Positions 1 through 9,345 are shown, counted from the stretch's first letter. The stretch: DNA of 50,014 nt from Planifilum sp021793745 (GCA_937983105.1 CALKAM010000133.1:1-50014), one strand, 5' to 3'. Made by a program: numbers and translations. Notes: generated from the sequence alone by a model not told the origin.

Positions 1-28
1 GGCGGCCGGTGGCCGCCCCCTTTTTCCG
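1..28. terminator. GC-rich hairpin at the window edge
   Basis: GGCGGCC and GGCCGCC form a 7-bp stem with a 3-nt loop, followed on the + strand by CCCC and a T5 run. It could end a + strand gene lying left of the window, or be the hairpin of a terminator for the leftward gene ending at 39 whose T-tract is outside the window. The orientation cannot be settled here. Confidence 0.4.
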
Positions 29-38
29 GACCGAAGGG

Positions 39-590
39 TCACTTCTGCTCCAGTTCCAGTCTGGGCTTCTCCAAAATGTACATGGTGAGGGAGGGGTTGG
101 GATTGTCAAAGGCGCTCTCAAACACCAAGGTCACCGTATAGTTTTCCTCATCGGAATACGTGACATAATAGTTCCCTTCCTGTTCCTTTTCCCTGTCGGG
201 GTTGCCGATCAAGTCCTTCACATCGGACAGATGAACGGCCTTGAGCCGGGGATCAAAATCCTCGATGGCGACAATCGTTTTTCGCTTCGTCGAACCGTCG
301 TAGATGAAGCGGACATTGCGGCTCCAATAGTTGGCCGCAACGGTGCTCATATCCTCCGGCGGCCCCCACTTTTTGATCGCCTTGTTCAGCGAATCGCCGA
401 CGGCAAAGGGAACGCTGTTGATCGATTGCTGGGACTCATAGGCCAAGCCCATGATCTGACGAACCAGCAGATCCGGTGTCGGCGGGGCGGGCGTCGGAGG
501 ATTCGAAGCGAGAGCGGGTACGCTGAACGAAAGAAATGTGAGAAGCGAAATCGCCACACCCTGGATCCATCGTTTCATCCACTTCAACAT
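39..590 (-). CDS. Secreted DUF4309-like (YjgB-type) protein
   Basis: 183 aa. The start is the ATG at 590, preceded by an AGGGGTG Shine-Dalgarno; the same frame stays open further upstream but without protein-like composition. Residues 1-28 form a signal peptide (basic MLKWMKRW, hydrophobic core, cleavage near ALA-SNP), followed by a short Pro/Thr linker. The mature part has the pattern of DUF4309/YjgB-type proteins: a GDS-(x)n-WGPPE segment near residues 60-75, then a beta-rich half with a YDGSTKRK-like strand. These proteins are secreted or cell-surface and have no proven biochemical role. The gene is monocistronic in this window. The family call rests on pattern recognition only. Confidence 0.6.
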   Translation of the reverse strand: MLKWMKRWIQGVAISLLTFLSFSVPALASNPPTPAPPTPDLLVRQIMGLAYESQQSINSVPFAVGDSLNKAIKKWGPPEDMSTVAANYWSRNVRFIYDGSTKRKTIVAIEDFDPRLKAVHLSDVKDLIGNPDREKEQEGNYYVTYSDEENYTVTLVFESAFDNPNPSLTMYILEKPRLELEQK

Positions 591-1010
591 CAACACCCCT
601 TCATTCCATTGATGATCCCGTCTCGGATCTCGACGGAAATGCCTTCGCATATCCGACGTCCAGCGGAGCCAAAAAGTTTCACGGAGGTGGAAAAAGGGCG
701 ATGCGGCGGGCGGAGAAACCCCCGTGCCGGACTTTCGGAGTATTGTTCCCGGAACGGCACCCGCCGGATACGGCGATCCAACGTCAGGGCTTGCCGCCGG
801 ATGCGATACACGGCACAGGACCGCCCACACCCTCTGCCGCCCGGGATTTTCGCAGCACAACGATCCCCGCGGGAAAACCGGGAGATCGCCGACAGCAGAT
901 CCTCCCCGAACCCGCCCTCCAACCGACTGAAAAACCGGCTCGTGATGCGGATCGTGTTGAGTACTGCCGGCACCCGGATGCCGGGACGAGCCGATGGATC
1001 CGGAAAAGCC
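591..1010. other. Non-coding stretch, nothing supportable
   Basis: About 420 bases between the DUF4309-like gene and the amidase terminator. Several GC-driven open frames cross it on both strands, but they are Arg/Pro-rich, lack convincing ribosome binding sites and match no family I recognise. A perfect 6-bp hairpin (CCGGCA/TGCCGG, 967-984) is present. The promoter of the gene at 39-590 must lie here, but I find no clear -35/-10 pair. Confidence 0.5.
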
Positions 1011-1048
1011 AAAAAAGAGAGCCGACGACCGCGCGGGCGGAAGTCGGC
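1011..1048 (-). terminator. Rho-independent terminator of the amidase gene
   Basis: On the minus strand GCCGAC and GTCGGC pair around a GC-rich inner hairpin, followed by TCTCTTTTTT. It sits about 40 nt after the amidase stop codon. Confidence 0.7.
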
Positions 1049-1089
1049 CCCCCAAACTCCGGTACCTTAGGGCGTAAAGCGGACGAGGG

Positions 1090-1872
1090 TCATTCCGTCA
1101 AAATATATGCGTCACTGATCCCTGCCTCTTTCACTTCCTTCAGGCGGGCCTCCGCACTCGCCTTCGATTGAAATGCCCCTGCCTGCACCCGATACCACTT
1201 TTCTCCCGAGACCACGGCTTCGACAATCACCGAATCGATCCCCTTGCTCGCCAAAAAGTTTTTCCGTTCCTCGGCATTCCGGACATCCTTGAAGGACCCT
1301 GCGATCACTTTGTACAGGACTTTCCCGGAAAGGGAAAACGCCTTGGCGATCCCCTCCCCGATGGCTTTGGAGAGATCGTTGATGAAGGTGGCGCTGTTGA
1401 GGAGATTCAGATCGCTCGAATGGTCAATGAACAGGTTTTCCAAGAGCACGGCCGGCATGGCGGTTTCCCGCAGAACGTGGAAATTCGCCCGCTTTTTCCC
1501 CCGATCCCTCACACCGTATTTGCCGCCGATGGCGCTCATCACCGTATTGTGAAGCGTGTTTCGGGCGTCGATGGTCTTTTGCGATACCGTTCCGTTGTAG
1601 ATATAGCTCTCCCATCCCGTCCCGCCACCGGCATTGATATGAATGGAACAGAAATAATCGGCGTTGCGGGAATTGGCCAAGCTGGTCCGGTTGGCCAAGC
1701 TCACGGTCGTATCCGACGTTCTCGTCATCAGGACATCGGTTTGATAATTGGCCAACAAATAATCTCGGACCTTCAAACCGATGCTGAGCGTATAATTTTT
1801 CTCTTGGTAACTCCCATTGGTCGCACCGGGGTCGCTGCCGCCGTGTCCCGGATCGATGACAATGAGGGGCAT
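1090..1872 (-). CDS. N-acetylmuramoyl-L-alanine amidase (Amidase_3) with SPOR domain
   Basis: 260 aa. The start is the ATG at 1872, 11 nt after GGGAG; an in-frame GTG 12 nt earlier sits directly on the Shine-Dalgarno and is less likely. The N-terminal Amidase_3 domain (about residues 1-180) shows IDPGHGG with zinc ligand His10, Glu24, a CSIHINAGGG segment with the third zinc ligand and LLENLFI with the catalytic Glu. The C-terminal part (about 188-260) is a SPOR peptidoglycan-binding domain (VIAGSF, VQAGAF repeats). The enzyme cleaves the amide bond between MurNAc and the stem peptide. There is no signal peptide, as in the Bacillus CwlC-type mother-cell amidases, so a sporulation role is plausible. 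Monocistronic, with its own terminator. Confidence 0.9.
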   Translation of the reverse strand: MPLIVIDPGHGGSDPGATNGSYQEKNYTLSIGLKVRDYLLANYQTDVLMTRTSDTTVSLANRTSLANSRNADYFCSIHINAGGGTGWESYIYNGTVSQKTIDARNTLHNTVMSAIGGKYGVRDRGKKRANFHVLRETAMPAVLLENLFIDHSSDLNLLNSATFINDLSKAIGEGIAKAFSLSGKVLYKVIAGSFKDVRNAEERKNFLASKGIDSVIVEAVVSGEKWYRVQAGAFQSKASAEARLKEVKEAGISDAYILTE

Positions 1873-1975
1873 GTCATGTACCACTCCCTTTTCGGTTTTC
1901 TATAATCTATTCCGAAAAAGATTGGTAGGTAAGAGACAATGGCATATTCTTAATCGTTGGATTATTTATACTTAT

Positions 1976-1981
1976 ATTATA
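1976..1981 (-). promoter_or_regulatory. Candidate -10 box upstream of the amidase gene
   Basis: A perfect TATAAT on the minus strand lies in an AT-rich block (about 1905-2050), some 104 nt before the amidase start. No matching -35 is evident at 17 nt, so the sigma factor is unresolved. Confidence 0.3.
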
Positions 1982-2049
1982 CCATGAAAATCTATCATAA
2001 CGGCCATTTTCCCGAAAGAATTCGAGTGGTTTTCTTTGATAAACAAATA

Positions 2050-2070
2050 AAAAGGCACCCGTCGGGTGCC
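2050..2070 (-). terminator. Rho-independent terminator of the M28 peptidase gene
   Basis: The stem GGCACCC/GGGTGCC with a 3-nt loop is followed on the minus strand by TTTTTATTTG, about 60 nt after the peptidase stop. Confidence 0.85.
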
Positions 2071-2132
2071 AGAGAAATTCACCCCAACCCCCGTCACGGG
2101 TGCTTTGTCGGTAAAAATTTTACCCACTCCGA

Positions 2133-3524
2133 TTAACTGGCCCGTCGCCAGGGCTCCTGGGCCGGTTGCGGCTTCCGAAGGAGATCAAACACCGCCGAAC
2201 CGATCACCTCCAGGGCCGTTTGCATGCGTTCCCGACTGATATTCTCCTCGATCGTGTCCTGGGGGGTGTGATAAACCTTTTCGATATCGTAGATCAACGG
2301 ATCCCAGCTGTCCACCCGCATCCAGATGAAGAGCGCGGCGGGTATTCCCCGCTGATGGAAGGGGACGTGATCACTGGAACCGAAGCGACCCTGGGCAACG
2401 GGATGACCCAGCCGCTCTCCCGCCTGGACCGCAGCCTTCGAAACGGGGTTTTCCTCTCCGTCCACGGTCATCGCGTACAGGTGGGTCACATGTTCATAGC
2501 GGGTCGCCACCATGTCCGCATTGAACACCCCGATGATCCGGTCCGCCTCTTCATCGCTCAACTGGTCGACATAATGCCTGGAACCCAGGAGTCCCCGTTC
2601 CTCCGAGCCGAAAAAGGCAAAGCGGAGCTCGACGTCTGTTCCGTCATTCTTCATGACACGGGCCAGTTCCAGGGCCAGGGCGGTCCCCGAAGCGTTATCA
2701 TTGGCCCCCGGCGCACCCACCACGCTGTCCAGATGGGCGGTCACCATCACCACCGGCGTCTGGGAGGAACGCGTTTTGGCCGGCCGACTGCCGATCACGT
2801 TCACCGAAGTCAACTGGCTGTGGTGCTCCGTATTGACTTTGATTTTCACACGCTCCCCTTTTTCCAACCGCTCCATCAGCCATTGGCCGTGGATCCAGGA
2901 AATGCCCAGGACAGGGATATCCACCGTTTCATCAAATCGCGGAGAAAAGGCCGGTCCGTGATTGCCCCGGGAGCCTGTGGTGCTGTAAAACAACACGCCG
3001 CGGGCGTTGTTTTCCACGGCCCGCTTCAGTTGCTCGTTGCGATTATCGGCGTCGTATTGGATCAGGACCATTTTCCCGGCTGCGCCCTTCCCGTAGTCTT
3101 TCTGGGAAAGACCCTCGCCGACGTAGATCAGGCTGCCGGAAACCGGCCGCTTATTCGTAATCCGCCCTTCCGGAGATGCCCCCACTTGCCATTTCTCTTT
3201 TCCGTTCAGATGCACATATCCGATATATTGGTCCGGAACGGAAAACGATTGCTCATCGATCTGGTAGCCGTGCCTTTTGAGCTGGGTAGCGATGTATTTG
3301 GCCGCCTGCTTTTCCGACTTCATCCCGCTGACCCGCGGCCCGATCTTTTTCGACAACATATAGAGATGATCCATGGCCCGGTCGGCATCCACCCGGGAGG
3401 AGATCATCCGGTCCCAGGAATCATCCGCCGAAACATCTGCGGAGACAAAAAAAAGCGATGACACCAGGAAAACCATTGCCAGCGCCAGCGCCATCGATCT
3501 TCGTCCGCTTCCGATCCTCATCAC
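2133..3524 (-). CDS. Secreted M28 family aminopeptidase with PA domain
   Basis: 463 aa. Begins GTG-ATG at 3524/3521 after a GGGGGG Shine-Dalgarno. A signal peptide covers residues 1-33 (basic start, long hydrophobic core, SADVSA cleavage). A protease-associated (PA) insert lies around residues 130-230 (VYVGEGLSQKDYG, GVLFYSTTG). The M28 catalytic part carries the co-catalytic zinc ligands: His in TAHLDSV, Asp in GANDNASGT, Glu-Glu in FGSEERG, Asp in FNADMV and His in SSDHVPF. The architecture matches YwaD-type leucyl/arginyl aminopeptidases of Bacillus, which release N-terminal residues from peptides outside the cell. Monocistronic, divergent from the TauE-like gene at 3736. Confidence 0.9.
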   Translation of the reverse strand: MMRIGSGRRSMALALAMVFLVSSLFFVSADVSADDSWDRMISSRVDADRAMDHLYMLSKKIGPRVSGMKSEKQAAKYIATQLKRHGYQIDEQSFSVPDQYIGYVHLNGKEKWQVGASPEGRITNKRPVSGSLIYVGEGLSQKDYGKGAAGKMVLIQYDADNRNEQLKRAVENNARGVLFYSTTGSRGNHGPAFSPRFDETVDIPVLGISWIHGQWLMERLEKGERVKIKVNTEHHSQLTSVNVIGSRPAKTRSSQTPVVMVTAHLDSVVGAPGANDNASGTALALELARVMKNDGTDVELRFAFFGSEERGLLGSRHYVDQLSDEEADRIIGVFNADMVATRYEHVTHLYAMTVDGEENPVSKAAVQAGERLGHPVAQGRFGSSDHVPFHQRGIPAALFIWMRVDSWDPLIYDIEKVYHTPQDTIEENISRERMQTALEVIGSAVFDLLRKPQPAQEPWRRAS

Positions 3525-3735
3525 GGCCGACCCCCCATCGAAGTATTGGGAATGTACAGAAAATCACTTCGACGGGATCGGGCCCAATTCCTCTTCGCGG
3601 AGCGAAAATCGCAGTTTCATAGCCAATGCCCTGGGAAAGCCACCCCAACGCCGATAGAAACCGGAACCGACACCCCTCCTATGACATATGGATGATTACG
3701 TGGTCCATTCAGAGGATTCGGAGGGTGTAGCAAAT

Positions 3736-4620
3736 ATGAAAAAGCTCATTGTCTTCGCGCTCATTGGCTTTGCCGCTCAGCTGGTTGACGGTTCATTGGG
3801 GATGGCCTACGGGGTCACCTCCACTTCCCTGTTGCTCATGTACGGGATCGTTCCGGCGGTCGCCTCCGCCACGGTCCACATGGCGGAGGTGGTCACCACG
3901 GCCGTTTCCGGCCTCTCCCATCTGAAATTCGGGAACGTGGACAAAACGGTTCTCAAGCGGATGATCATCCCCGGATCGATCGGCGCCTTCACCGGTGCCT
4001 GCTTCCTCAGCAACCTGCCGGGGGAACTGGCCAAACCCTATATCGCCGTCTTCCTCTTCCTGCTGGGAATCTACGTGATCATCCGGTTCCTCTTCGGAAG
4101 GGAAAAGCCCGTCAAGTCGGCTAAAAAGCCGTCCAGCCGCTTTCTCATCCCGCTGGGGTTGGTGGCCGGCTTCGCCGATTCCACCGGCGGTGGCGGTTGG
4201 GGACCCTTGAGCACGCCGATTCTCCTCAGCCGCAACGAGTTGGAACCCCGAAAAGTGATCGGCACCGTCGATACGAGTGAGTTCGCCATTGCCGTATCCG
4301 CCACCCTCGGTTTTCTCATTTCCCTGGGCTGGTCCAACATCCACTGGCCTTGGATGGCGGCGTTGATGGTCGGAGGAATCATGGCCGCCCCCATCGCCGC
4401 CTGGTTGGTCCGGATCATCCCTTCCCAGCTCCTGGGTGTTCTGGTCGGCGGACTGATTCTCATCACCAATGCAAGAACCCTGTTGATCAGTCTCAAAGGG
4501 ATTCCCGCCTACTGGCATACGACCATCTACAGCTTGCTCTCGGTGATGTGGGCGGGCTGCGTCGCCTTTGCCCTGCATAAAGTGAGAGTCGATCGAAAAA
4601 AAGCGTTTCTGCCCGATTGA
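3736..4620 (+). CDS. TauE/SafE-family sulfite/sulfonate exporter-like permease
   Basis: 294 aa. The chosen start is the ATG at 3736 (MKKLIVFALIG), 7 nt after GGAGGGTG; a longer in-frame start at 3688 would add a charged, non-hydrophobic leader. About eight hydrophobic segments and the family's paired Gly-rich motifs (AQLVDGSLGMAYG near the N-terminus, ADSTGGGGWGPL mid-protein) identify TauE/SafE (DUF81). Members move sulfite, sulfoacetate or related anions across the membrane. It stands alone, and the substrate cannot be inferred. It is clearly different in sequence and length from the second TauE protein at 19977, so the two are not recent duplicates. Confidence 0.85.
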   Translation: MKKLIVFALIGFAAQLVDGSLGMAYGVTSTSLLLMYGIVPAVASATVHMAEVVTTAVSGLSHLKFGNVDKTVLKRMIIPGSIGAFTGACFLSNLPGELAKPYIAVFLFLLGIYVIIRFLFGREKPVKSAKKPSSRFLIPLGLVAGFADSTGGGGWGPLSTPILLSRNELEPRKVIGTVDTSEFAIAVSATLGFLISLGWSNIHWPWMAALMVGGIMAAPIAAWLVRIIPSQLLGVLVGGLILITNARTLLISLKGIPAYWHTTIYSLLSVMWAGCVAFALHKVRVDRKKAFLPD

Positions 4621-4681
4621 CTTCCCTCCAGCCTCGGACGGCCCTCCCGAAGGGAGGGGAAAAGCCCCCTGCGGGATCGAA

Positions 4682-4728
4682 AATTTTGGCCGGTTTCCGC
4701 CTCCAGACGGCAAACCGGCCAAAATTTG
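4682..4728. terminator. Perfect 16-bp bidirectional terminator
   Basis: Positions 4682-4697 are an exact inverted repeat of 4713-4728 with a 15-nt loop. The A/T ends of the stem provide a T-run in both directions, so it can end the TauE gene (+) and the glycosidase operon (-), which converge here. Confidence 0.85.
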
Positions 4729-4748
4729 TCGAAGCTCTACTGACGGTT

Positions 4749-6248
4749 TCATCGGTTGGTTTTCAATTGGACCTCGGCTACACTTCCGGCCTTCACCGGG
4801 ATCCCCCTGGCGACCGCCGCCTGCTTGTCCACCTGGAGCACATAGGAACCGGGGAGCAAGTCGGCAAAACCGAAAAAGCCGTTTCCGTCCGTCCGCGTTT
4901 CCCGGAGGACTCCCTTCGGACCCCGCAGCTTCACCTTCACCCCGCCGGCGGGATCACCGGATGCCTTTTTCACCTTGCCCATCAGGAAGCCCCTTTGGGG
5001 ATCACTTTTCCAGGGCATGTCGGGGACATCCACCCACTCGGGGAATACCGGATCGCCATAGGGATTGGACCCGGAGAGGGAGGCATAAAATTGGTCATTG
5101 GAAATTCCGTCCTTATTCGTCTCCGCATAACTGTAAATGCTGACCCCCGCCGCCCGATTTCCATTCGGGGAAGGCGCCTGGGCCCGCCGGATCTGGGACA
5201 GGGTGCCCGAAACCGAATTGAGATAAGCCCCCGGTCCGATGGCGATCTGCCGTTCATACTGATGGTCCTTCTCCCAGGCGATCCACTGATCGTACCACAA
5301 CTTCTGGTTGGGATCGTGTTCCCGATCGTAATTCATCGGGATCACCATGTCGATGATCCCCTCCGAAAGCCAAGCGTTCCAATCCTGCATCACCTGTTGC
5401 ATCGGCGCAGACCGCCGATACTCCTCCTCGGAGGTCGGCCCCTCCCCCCAGGCGATGACCGCCACGCTCACCTTGATATCCGGGCGGATGGCGATGGATC
5501 GCAGATAAACCTGGCGCATCAGGTTCGTCACCTGTTCCCTCCGCCACTGCTTCCACTGTTCATCCTGGGGATCGGGGGTCCCGACGGCGCCGGTCTCCGC
5601 CCGGTACCGCTCCAGGCTGGTGGGATTATAGCCCCAGTCGACGCCCATATAGCGGACCAGATCCAGGTGGATCCCGTCCACATCATACTCCCGAACCACG
5701 TTGAGATATTGCTCCACCGTGTATTCCACCGCATCCGGATGGCCGGGGTCCAACACATAGTCGTTCCCGCTCCGTTCCGCACCATCCACCCGGGTCATCA
5801 GCCAATAGTCCCTTCCCGCCGCCGACGGACCATGCCGGTTAAACACATGGCCGGGGGACTGGGGCGGCGTCGCCGAGTTCCAGATCGGCAGCGTGGCCAG
5901 CCAGGCGTGCACTTCGATCCGCGGCGACGCGCTGTGGGCTTTGTCGATCAGGTATTGGAGCGCATCAAAACCCGGTTGCAGGGCGGGGTCCTCCGTCCGC
6001 GGCTCCAGCGCCCGGTTAAAATAGGCATCCCCCCGCCGCCGCACCTGAACGATCAAAGCGTTCACATTGGCCCGCTGGGCATCGGCGATCAGCTTGTCCA
6101 CCTGCTCGGGGGTTTTGATCCCGTCATGGAAGGCATCAACCCAGAAGGCGCGAAATTCCCGCTGGTCCGACGGTTCCCTCGCTTCCGCCGGAAAGGCCGA
6201 CAAGATCAGCAGCGACATCAGCACCATCCCCGCCACCCATTTTTTCAT
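4749..6248 (-). CDS. YngK-like secreted glycosidase (GHL10 family) with C-terminal carboxypeptidase-regulatory-like domain
   Basis: 499 aa. Signal peptide at residues 1-23 (MKKWVAGMVLMSLLILS, cut near AEA). Residues about 30-350 match the glycosyl-hydrolase-like 10 family (PF02638, YngK type): FRAFWVDAFHDGIKTPEQV at the start, HLDLVRYMG strand and MVIPMNYD strand of the TIM barrel. The last ~75 residues form a carboxypeptidase-regulatory/CnaB-like beta-sandwich (LRGPKGVLRETRTDGNGFF), probably a wall- or sugar-contacting module. The first ATG overlaps the stop of the upstream S13 gene by 4 bp (ATGA), so the two are translationally coupled, supporting a role in peptidoglycan turnover. The exact substrate is unknown. 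Confidence 0.85.
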   Translation of the reverse strand: MKKWVAGMVLMSLLILSAFPAEAREPSDQREFRAFWVDAFHDGIKTPEQVDKLIADAQRANVNALIVQVRRRGDAYFNRALEPRTEDPALQPGFDALQYLIDKAHSASPRIEVHAWLATLPIWNSATPPQSPGHVFNRHGPSAAGRDYWLMTRVDGAERSGNDYVLDPGHPDAVEYTVEQYLNVVREYDVDGIHLDLVRYMGVDWGYNPTSLERYRAETGAVGTPDPQDEQWKQWRREQVTNLMRQVYLRSIAIRPDIKVSVAVIAWGEGPTSEEEYRRSAPMQQVMQDWNAWLSEGIIDMVIPMNYDREHDPNQKLWYDQWIAWEKDHQYERQIAIGPGAYLNSVSGTLSQIRRAQAPSPNGNRAAGVSIYSYAETNKDGISNDQFYASLSGSNPYGDPVFPEWVDVPDMPWKSDPQRGFLMGKVKKASGDPAGGVKVKLRGPKGVLRETRTDGNGFFGFADLLPGSYVLQVDKQAAVARGIPVKAGSVAEVQLKTNR

Positions 6249-9115
6249 TCCGCTTCCTCCCGTTCCTTTCTGGAGAACTCGGCCAATCTCGTTCCGATGC
6301 GATCCTCCAGATCTTTGAAGGACCCTTCCGAAAAACCGTTTAACAGGATCGCGTAGGCGAGCTCCTCACCGTCCCGGGTGCGGACATAACCGGCCAGGGC
6401 GCTGACATGGGTCATCGAACCGGTCTTTCCCCGCAGGTTGTCCGCCGCATCCGTATCGCGCATCCGGTTGCGCAGGGTTCCGTCGACCCCCGCTACCGGC
6501 AGCGACTCGACAAAGGTCTCTTCAATCGGCTGCTCGGCCACCGCCGTCAGCAGCGCCACGATCTGTGCCGGAGAAATCCGGTTGTACCGGGTCAGTCCCG
6601 ACCCGTCCCTCAGCTGGAAGTGCCGGTCGATGCCGGACCTCCGGGCGTATTCCATCACCGCTTCGACTCCGCCCTCCGCCGTCCCGGTTCCCGACTTTTC
6701 CAGGGCCAGGGTCCGGAGAACCATCTCCGCGTAAAAGTTGTCACTCGCCTTGTTCATGTAGTGAATCACTTCCGAGAGCGGCGGGGATCGGTACGTCCCC
6801 ATCCGCTTGGCACCGACCGGCTTCTTCCCCGCCCTCACCCGACTGCCGGGGCTGAAGGTGATCCCCTCCCGCTCCAGGGCCTCCTTCAACACCTGCCCCG
6901 TGTACAGCGACGGCTCTTCCACCGGTATCCGGGAATAATCCCCGCCGAAATCCAGGGGGAGACTCCCGGTGACCCGGATCCGGTTCGTCCCCCGCTCGCG
7001 GCGAATCCGAAGGGTGTCGTCAGAATCCGCGGGACCGGTGACCGCCTCGTTGATCACCTCCACATATTCGGTTTCGGGCGTCAGCCGGAGCTGAATCGGG
7101 TCGCCGGGCTCTTCCCCCGGCAGATAATCCAGGCGGACGGTTCCCCGATTGACGGCGAGGGCCGCGATCTGCGGCTGGTAATAGCCGCTCTCGTCATCCC
7201 AGGCCCACCCCGCCCCGTACGGATCCCCGGCAAAGGCCCCCGCATCCACCACGATGTCTCCCTGCACGCGGCGAATCCCCATTGCCTTGAGATCCCGGGC
7301 GATCCCTTCCACGGTGGGACCTTCCTGCACCCGCAGCGAATCCTCGGTAGCCAGCGTCGGATCGCCGTACCCTTTGAGGATCACATCCCCCGCCAGCTCT
7401 CCCCTCCGCAAAGCGCCACTTCGGTAAATTGCTGTCCGGAAGCGATAATCCTCCCCCAGGGCCTGAAGCGCAGCGGCGGCGGTAAGCAGTTTGGTGTTGG
7501 AGGCCGGGGTTAAGAGCGCTTCCGCCTCGCGGGCGTACAGCGTTTCGTCCCGGTCCAGGGATTGCACCAGGATCCCTGCGATCACTCCCCGGTACGGCTC
7601 CTCTTCCAGGATCGGATCCAGCGCTTCGGAAAGGAGGTAAGTCGCCTCCTCCGGACCTTCCCCGGGATCCGGGAGATCGGGATAAGCCGCCAGGACATCC
7701 CGGATTTGATCCAGCAGCCCCCGTGCGGCGGACAGATCGTTCACCCCGTTCACCAGGACCGCAACGGCCATTCGCTCCCCTTCCCGCGTGACCACCGTCC
7801 CGGCCATCCCGGCCACGCCGTCCATCTCTCCCCGGAGGATCCGCAGGCCGCCCTTCCGGGATCGCGTCCCCTGATCCCCCGCCGGATGCGGGATGCCGGC
7901 GGCGGAAAGCAGCTCATCAAAGCGGGCCTTTTCCGGATGCTCCTCCATCCCCCGGAGCAGTTGAACCAGATGGGTTGGAGCGATCGCATTCATCCGGGAC
8001 AGTCCCGACCCATCCACCTGGGCAAATCCGGGATCCATCCCGATTCGGCGGGAAAAATCCTCCACCGCTCCGATGCCCGCCTCAAAGGTGCCCTCTCCCG
8101 ACACATAAACCCCCAGCTGTTTCAACAACATCTCAGCGTAAAAGGGATCCCGTTCCCGGAACATTCGCCCAAGCAGCTCGTCCAGCTCAGGCGACAGGGT
8201 CCGGCCGATCCGCCGGGCACCGGGCCCGACCTCCCCGGACACGATCCGCGACTTCGGATCCAGCTTCACCCCCTCCCGTTTGAGCAACTCCCGGAATACG
8301 GCCCCCGCAAAGCGGGCCGGGTCCTCCACCGTTCTTCGCACACTCACTCCCGGGTGATTCCTCCCGATCGTCCCCGAGATGATCAATTCATTGGTCGCCC
8401 GCTTCCGGTCGATGGTCAGGGCTTGTCCGCCGCCGGCCACCGTCTTGGCCCGGTTGACCACCCGGACGTACTCCGGAACCGGTGAAACCCGGATGCGGGG
8501 CGGCTTTCCCAAGGCGCCGGGGGTGGCCCTCACCGTCACCGTATTGCCGTCGACGGACAGGGCTCCGATCTGTGCACTGAAGGGAAAGGGTTCATCATCC
8601 CACATCCATCCCGTTCCGAGCCTCTCGTCGTCAAAGACCGCATCATCCACCACCAGATCGCCGCGCACCCGGCGAATCCCCTTCTTCCGAAGCGCTTCGG
8701 CCAGATCCCCCAGCCGTTGGCGGTTGAGGGAAGGGTCGCCGTACCCTTTGAGGATGATGTCCCCCTTCAACGTTCCGCCGGATGCAAGAACCCCATCCAC
8801 ATACACTTCCGTGGGGATCCGCATTCCCTCCGGCATCGCGTCCAGGACCGCCGCCCCCGTCAGCAGCTGCAGAACCGACCCCGGCACGAACGTTTTTTCC
8901 GCCCGGAGAGAAGCCATGACCTCTCCGCGATCCAGCGAAACCGCCTCATAGCCGACCACCATGCCCCGGGTGGCGGGATCCTGCTTCAACCCCTCCACCA
9001 GGCGGTAAAGGCTCCGGTCCAGGAGATCATCCCTTTTCGCCTCCACCGACGGAAAAACCGTGCCGAATGCGACCACCAGCGCCAGCAACACGGACAGGAT
9101 TTTGCGCCCGGACAT
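6245..9115 (-). CDS. Tandem S13 (PBP4/DacB-type) D-Ala-D-Ala carboxypeptidase; N-terminal copy degenerate
   Basis: 956 aa, roughly twice the usual length for the family. The start is the ATG at 9115 after GGGAGGGG. Signal peptide at residues 1-26. Two homologous S13 units follow, about 27-475 and 490-956; both keep GYGDP, the internal VDGSGL/RDGSGL block and the closing VNGV/LNGF strand. The second copy has an intact active site: SNTK (539-542), SDN (791-793) and KTG (897-899). The first copy has SVLQ (80-83) in place of SxxK, RDP (322-324) in place of SDN and no KTG near 430. The N-terminal half is therefore expected to be a non-catalytic scaffold or peptidoglycan-binding domain. First gene of the operon with the YngK-like glycosidase. 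Confidence 0.9.
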   Translation of the reverse strand: MSGRKILSVLLALVVAFGTVFPSVEAKRDDLLDRSLYRLVEGLKQDPATRGMVVGYEAVSLDRGEVMASLRAEKTFVPGSVLQLLTGAAVLDAMPEGMRIPTEVYVDGVLASGGTLKGDIILKGYGDPSLNRQRLGDLAEALRKKGIRRVRGDLVVDDAVFDDERLGTGWMWDDEPFPFSAQIGALSVDGNTVTVRATPGALGKPPRIRVSPVPEYVRVVNRAKTVAGGGQALTIDRKRATNELIISGTIGRNHPGVSVRRTVEDPARFAGAVFRELLKREGVKLDPKSRIVSGEVGPGARRIGRTLSPELDELLGRMFRERDPFYAEMLLKQLGVYVSGEGTFEAGIGAVEDFSRRIGMDPGFAQVDGSGLSRMNAIAPTHLVQLLRGMEEHPEKARFDELLSAAGIPHPAGDQGTRSRKGGLRILRGEMDGVAGMAGTVVTREGERMAVAVLVNGVNDLSAARGLLDQIRDVLAAYPDLPDPGEGPEEATYLLSEALDPILEEEPYRGVIAGILVQSLDRDETLYAREAEALLTPASNTKLLTAAAALQALGEDYRFRTAIYRSGALRRGELAGDVILKGYGDPTLATEDSLRVQEGPTVEGIARDLKAMGIRRVQGDIVVDAGAFAGDPYGAGWAWDDESGYYQPQIAALAVNRGTVRLDYLPGEEPGDPIQLRLTPETEYVEVINEAVTGPADSDDTLRIRRERGTNRIRVTGSLPLDFGGDYSRIPVEEPSLYTGQVLKEALEREGITFSPGSRVRAGKKPVGAKRMGTYRSPPLSEVIHYMNKASDNFYAEMVLRTLALEKSGTGTAEGGVEAVMEYARRSGIDRHFQLRDGSGLTRYNRISPAQIVALLTAVAEQPIEETFVESLPVAGVDGTLRNRMRDTDAADNLRGKTGSMTHVSALAGYVRTRDGEELAYAILLNGFSEGSFKDLEDRIGTRLAEFSRKEREEAE

Positions 9116-9340
9116 CGATTTCCCCTCCCAACGGTTCCGGCAGGACAATCGGAATCCATTCCCGGCAGCGAAAAAGTCGCTTACAAGTTTATAATAGAAC
9201 AACGATTGAAAAAATACACTCTATTTTTGTCGAATATCAAAATTTTTTGATCCCGTGGACGACTCCGGCGACCCTTACCCCGGGCACCGGCAACCGTTTG
9301 GCCTTTGCCTTGAAACTTCAGCCGGCGATTCCCCGATTGA
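9116..9340. other. AT-rich intergenic region upstream of the S13 gene
   Basis: Holds the leader and presumed promoter of the S13 operon (minus strand) in the AT-rich block around 9180-9250. No confident -35/-10 pair was found and no small gene is supportable. Confidence 0.4.
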
Positions 9341-9345
9341 TCCGC

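Noticed and set aside
590..1171. Open frames of 140-156 codons between the DUF4309-like and amidase genes
   Set aside because: Arg/Pro-rich, overlap the amidase terminator, no family match; treated as chance frames in GC-rich DNA.
4617..6356. Long open frame of 579 codons on the + strand
   Set aside because: It lies antisense to the YngK-like glycosidase, is Pro/His/Arg-rich and has no domain; an artefact of GC-biased codons on the other strand.
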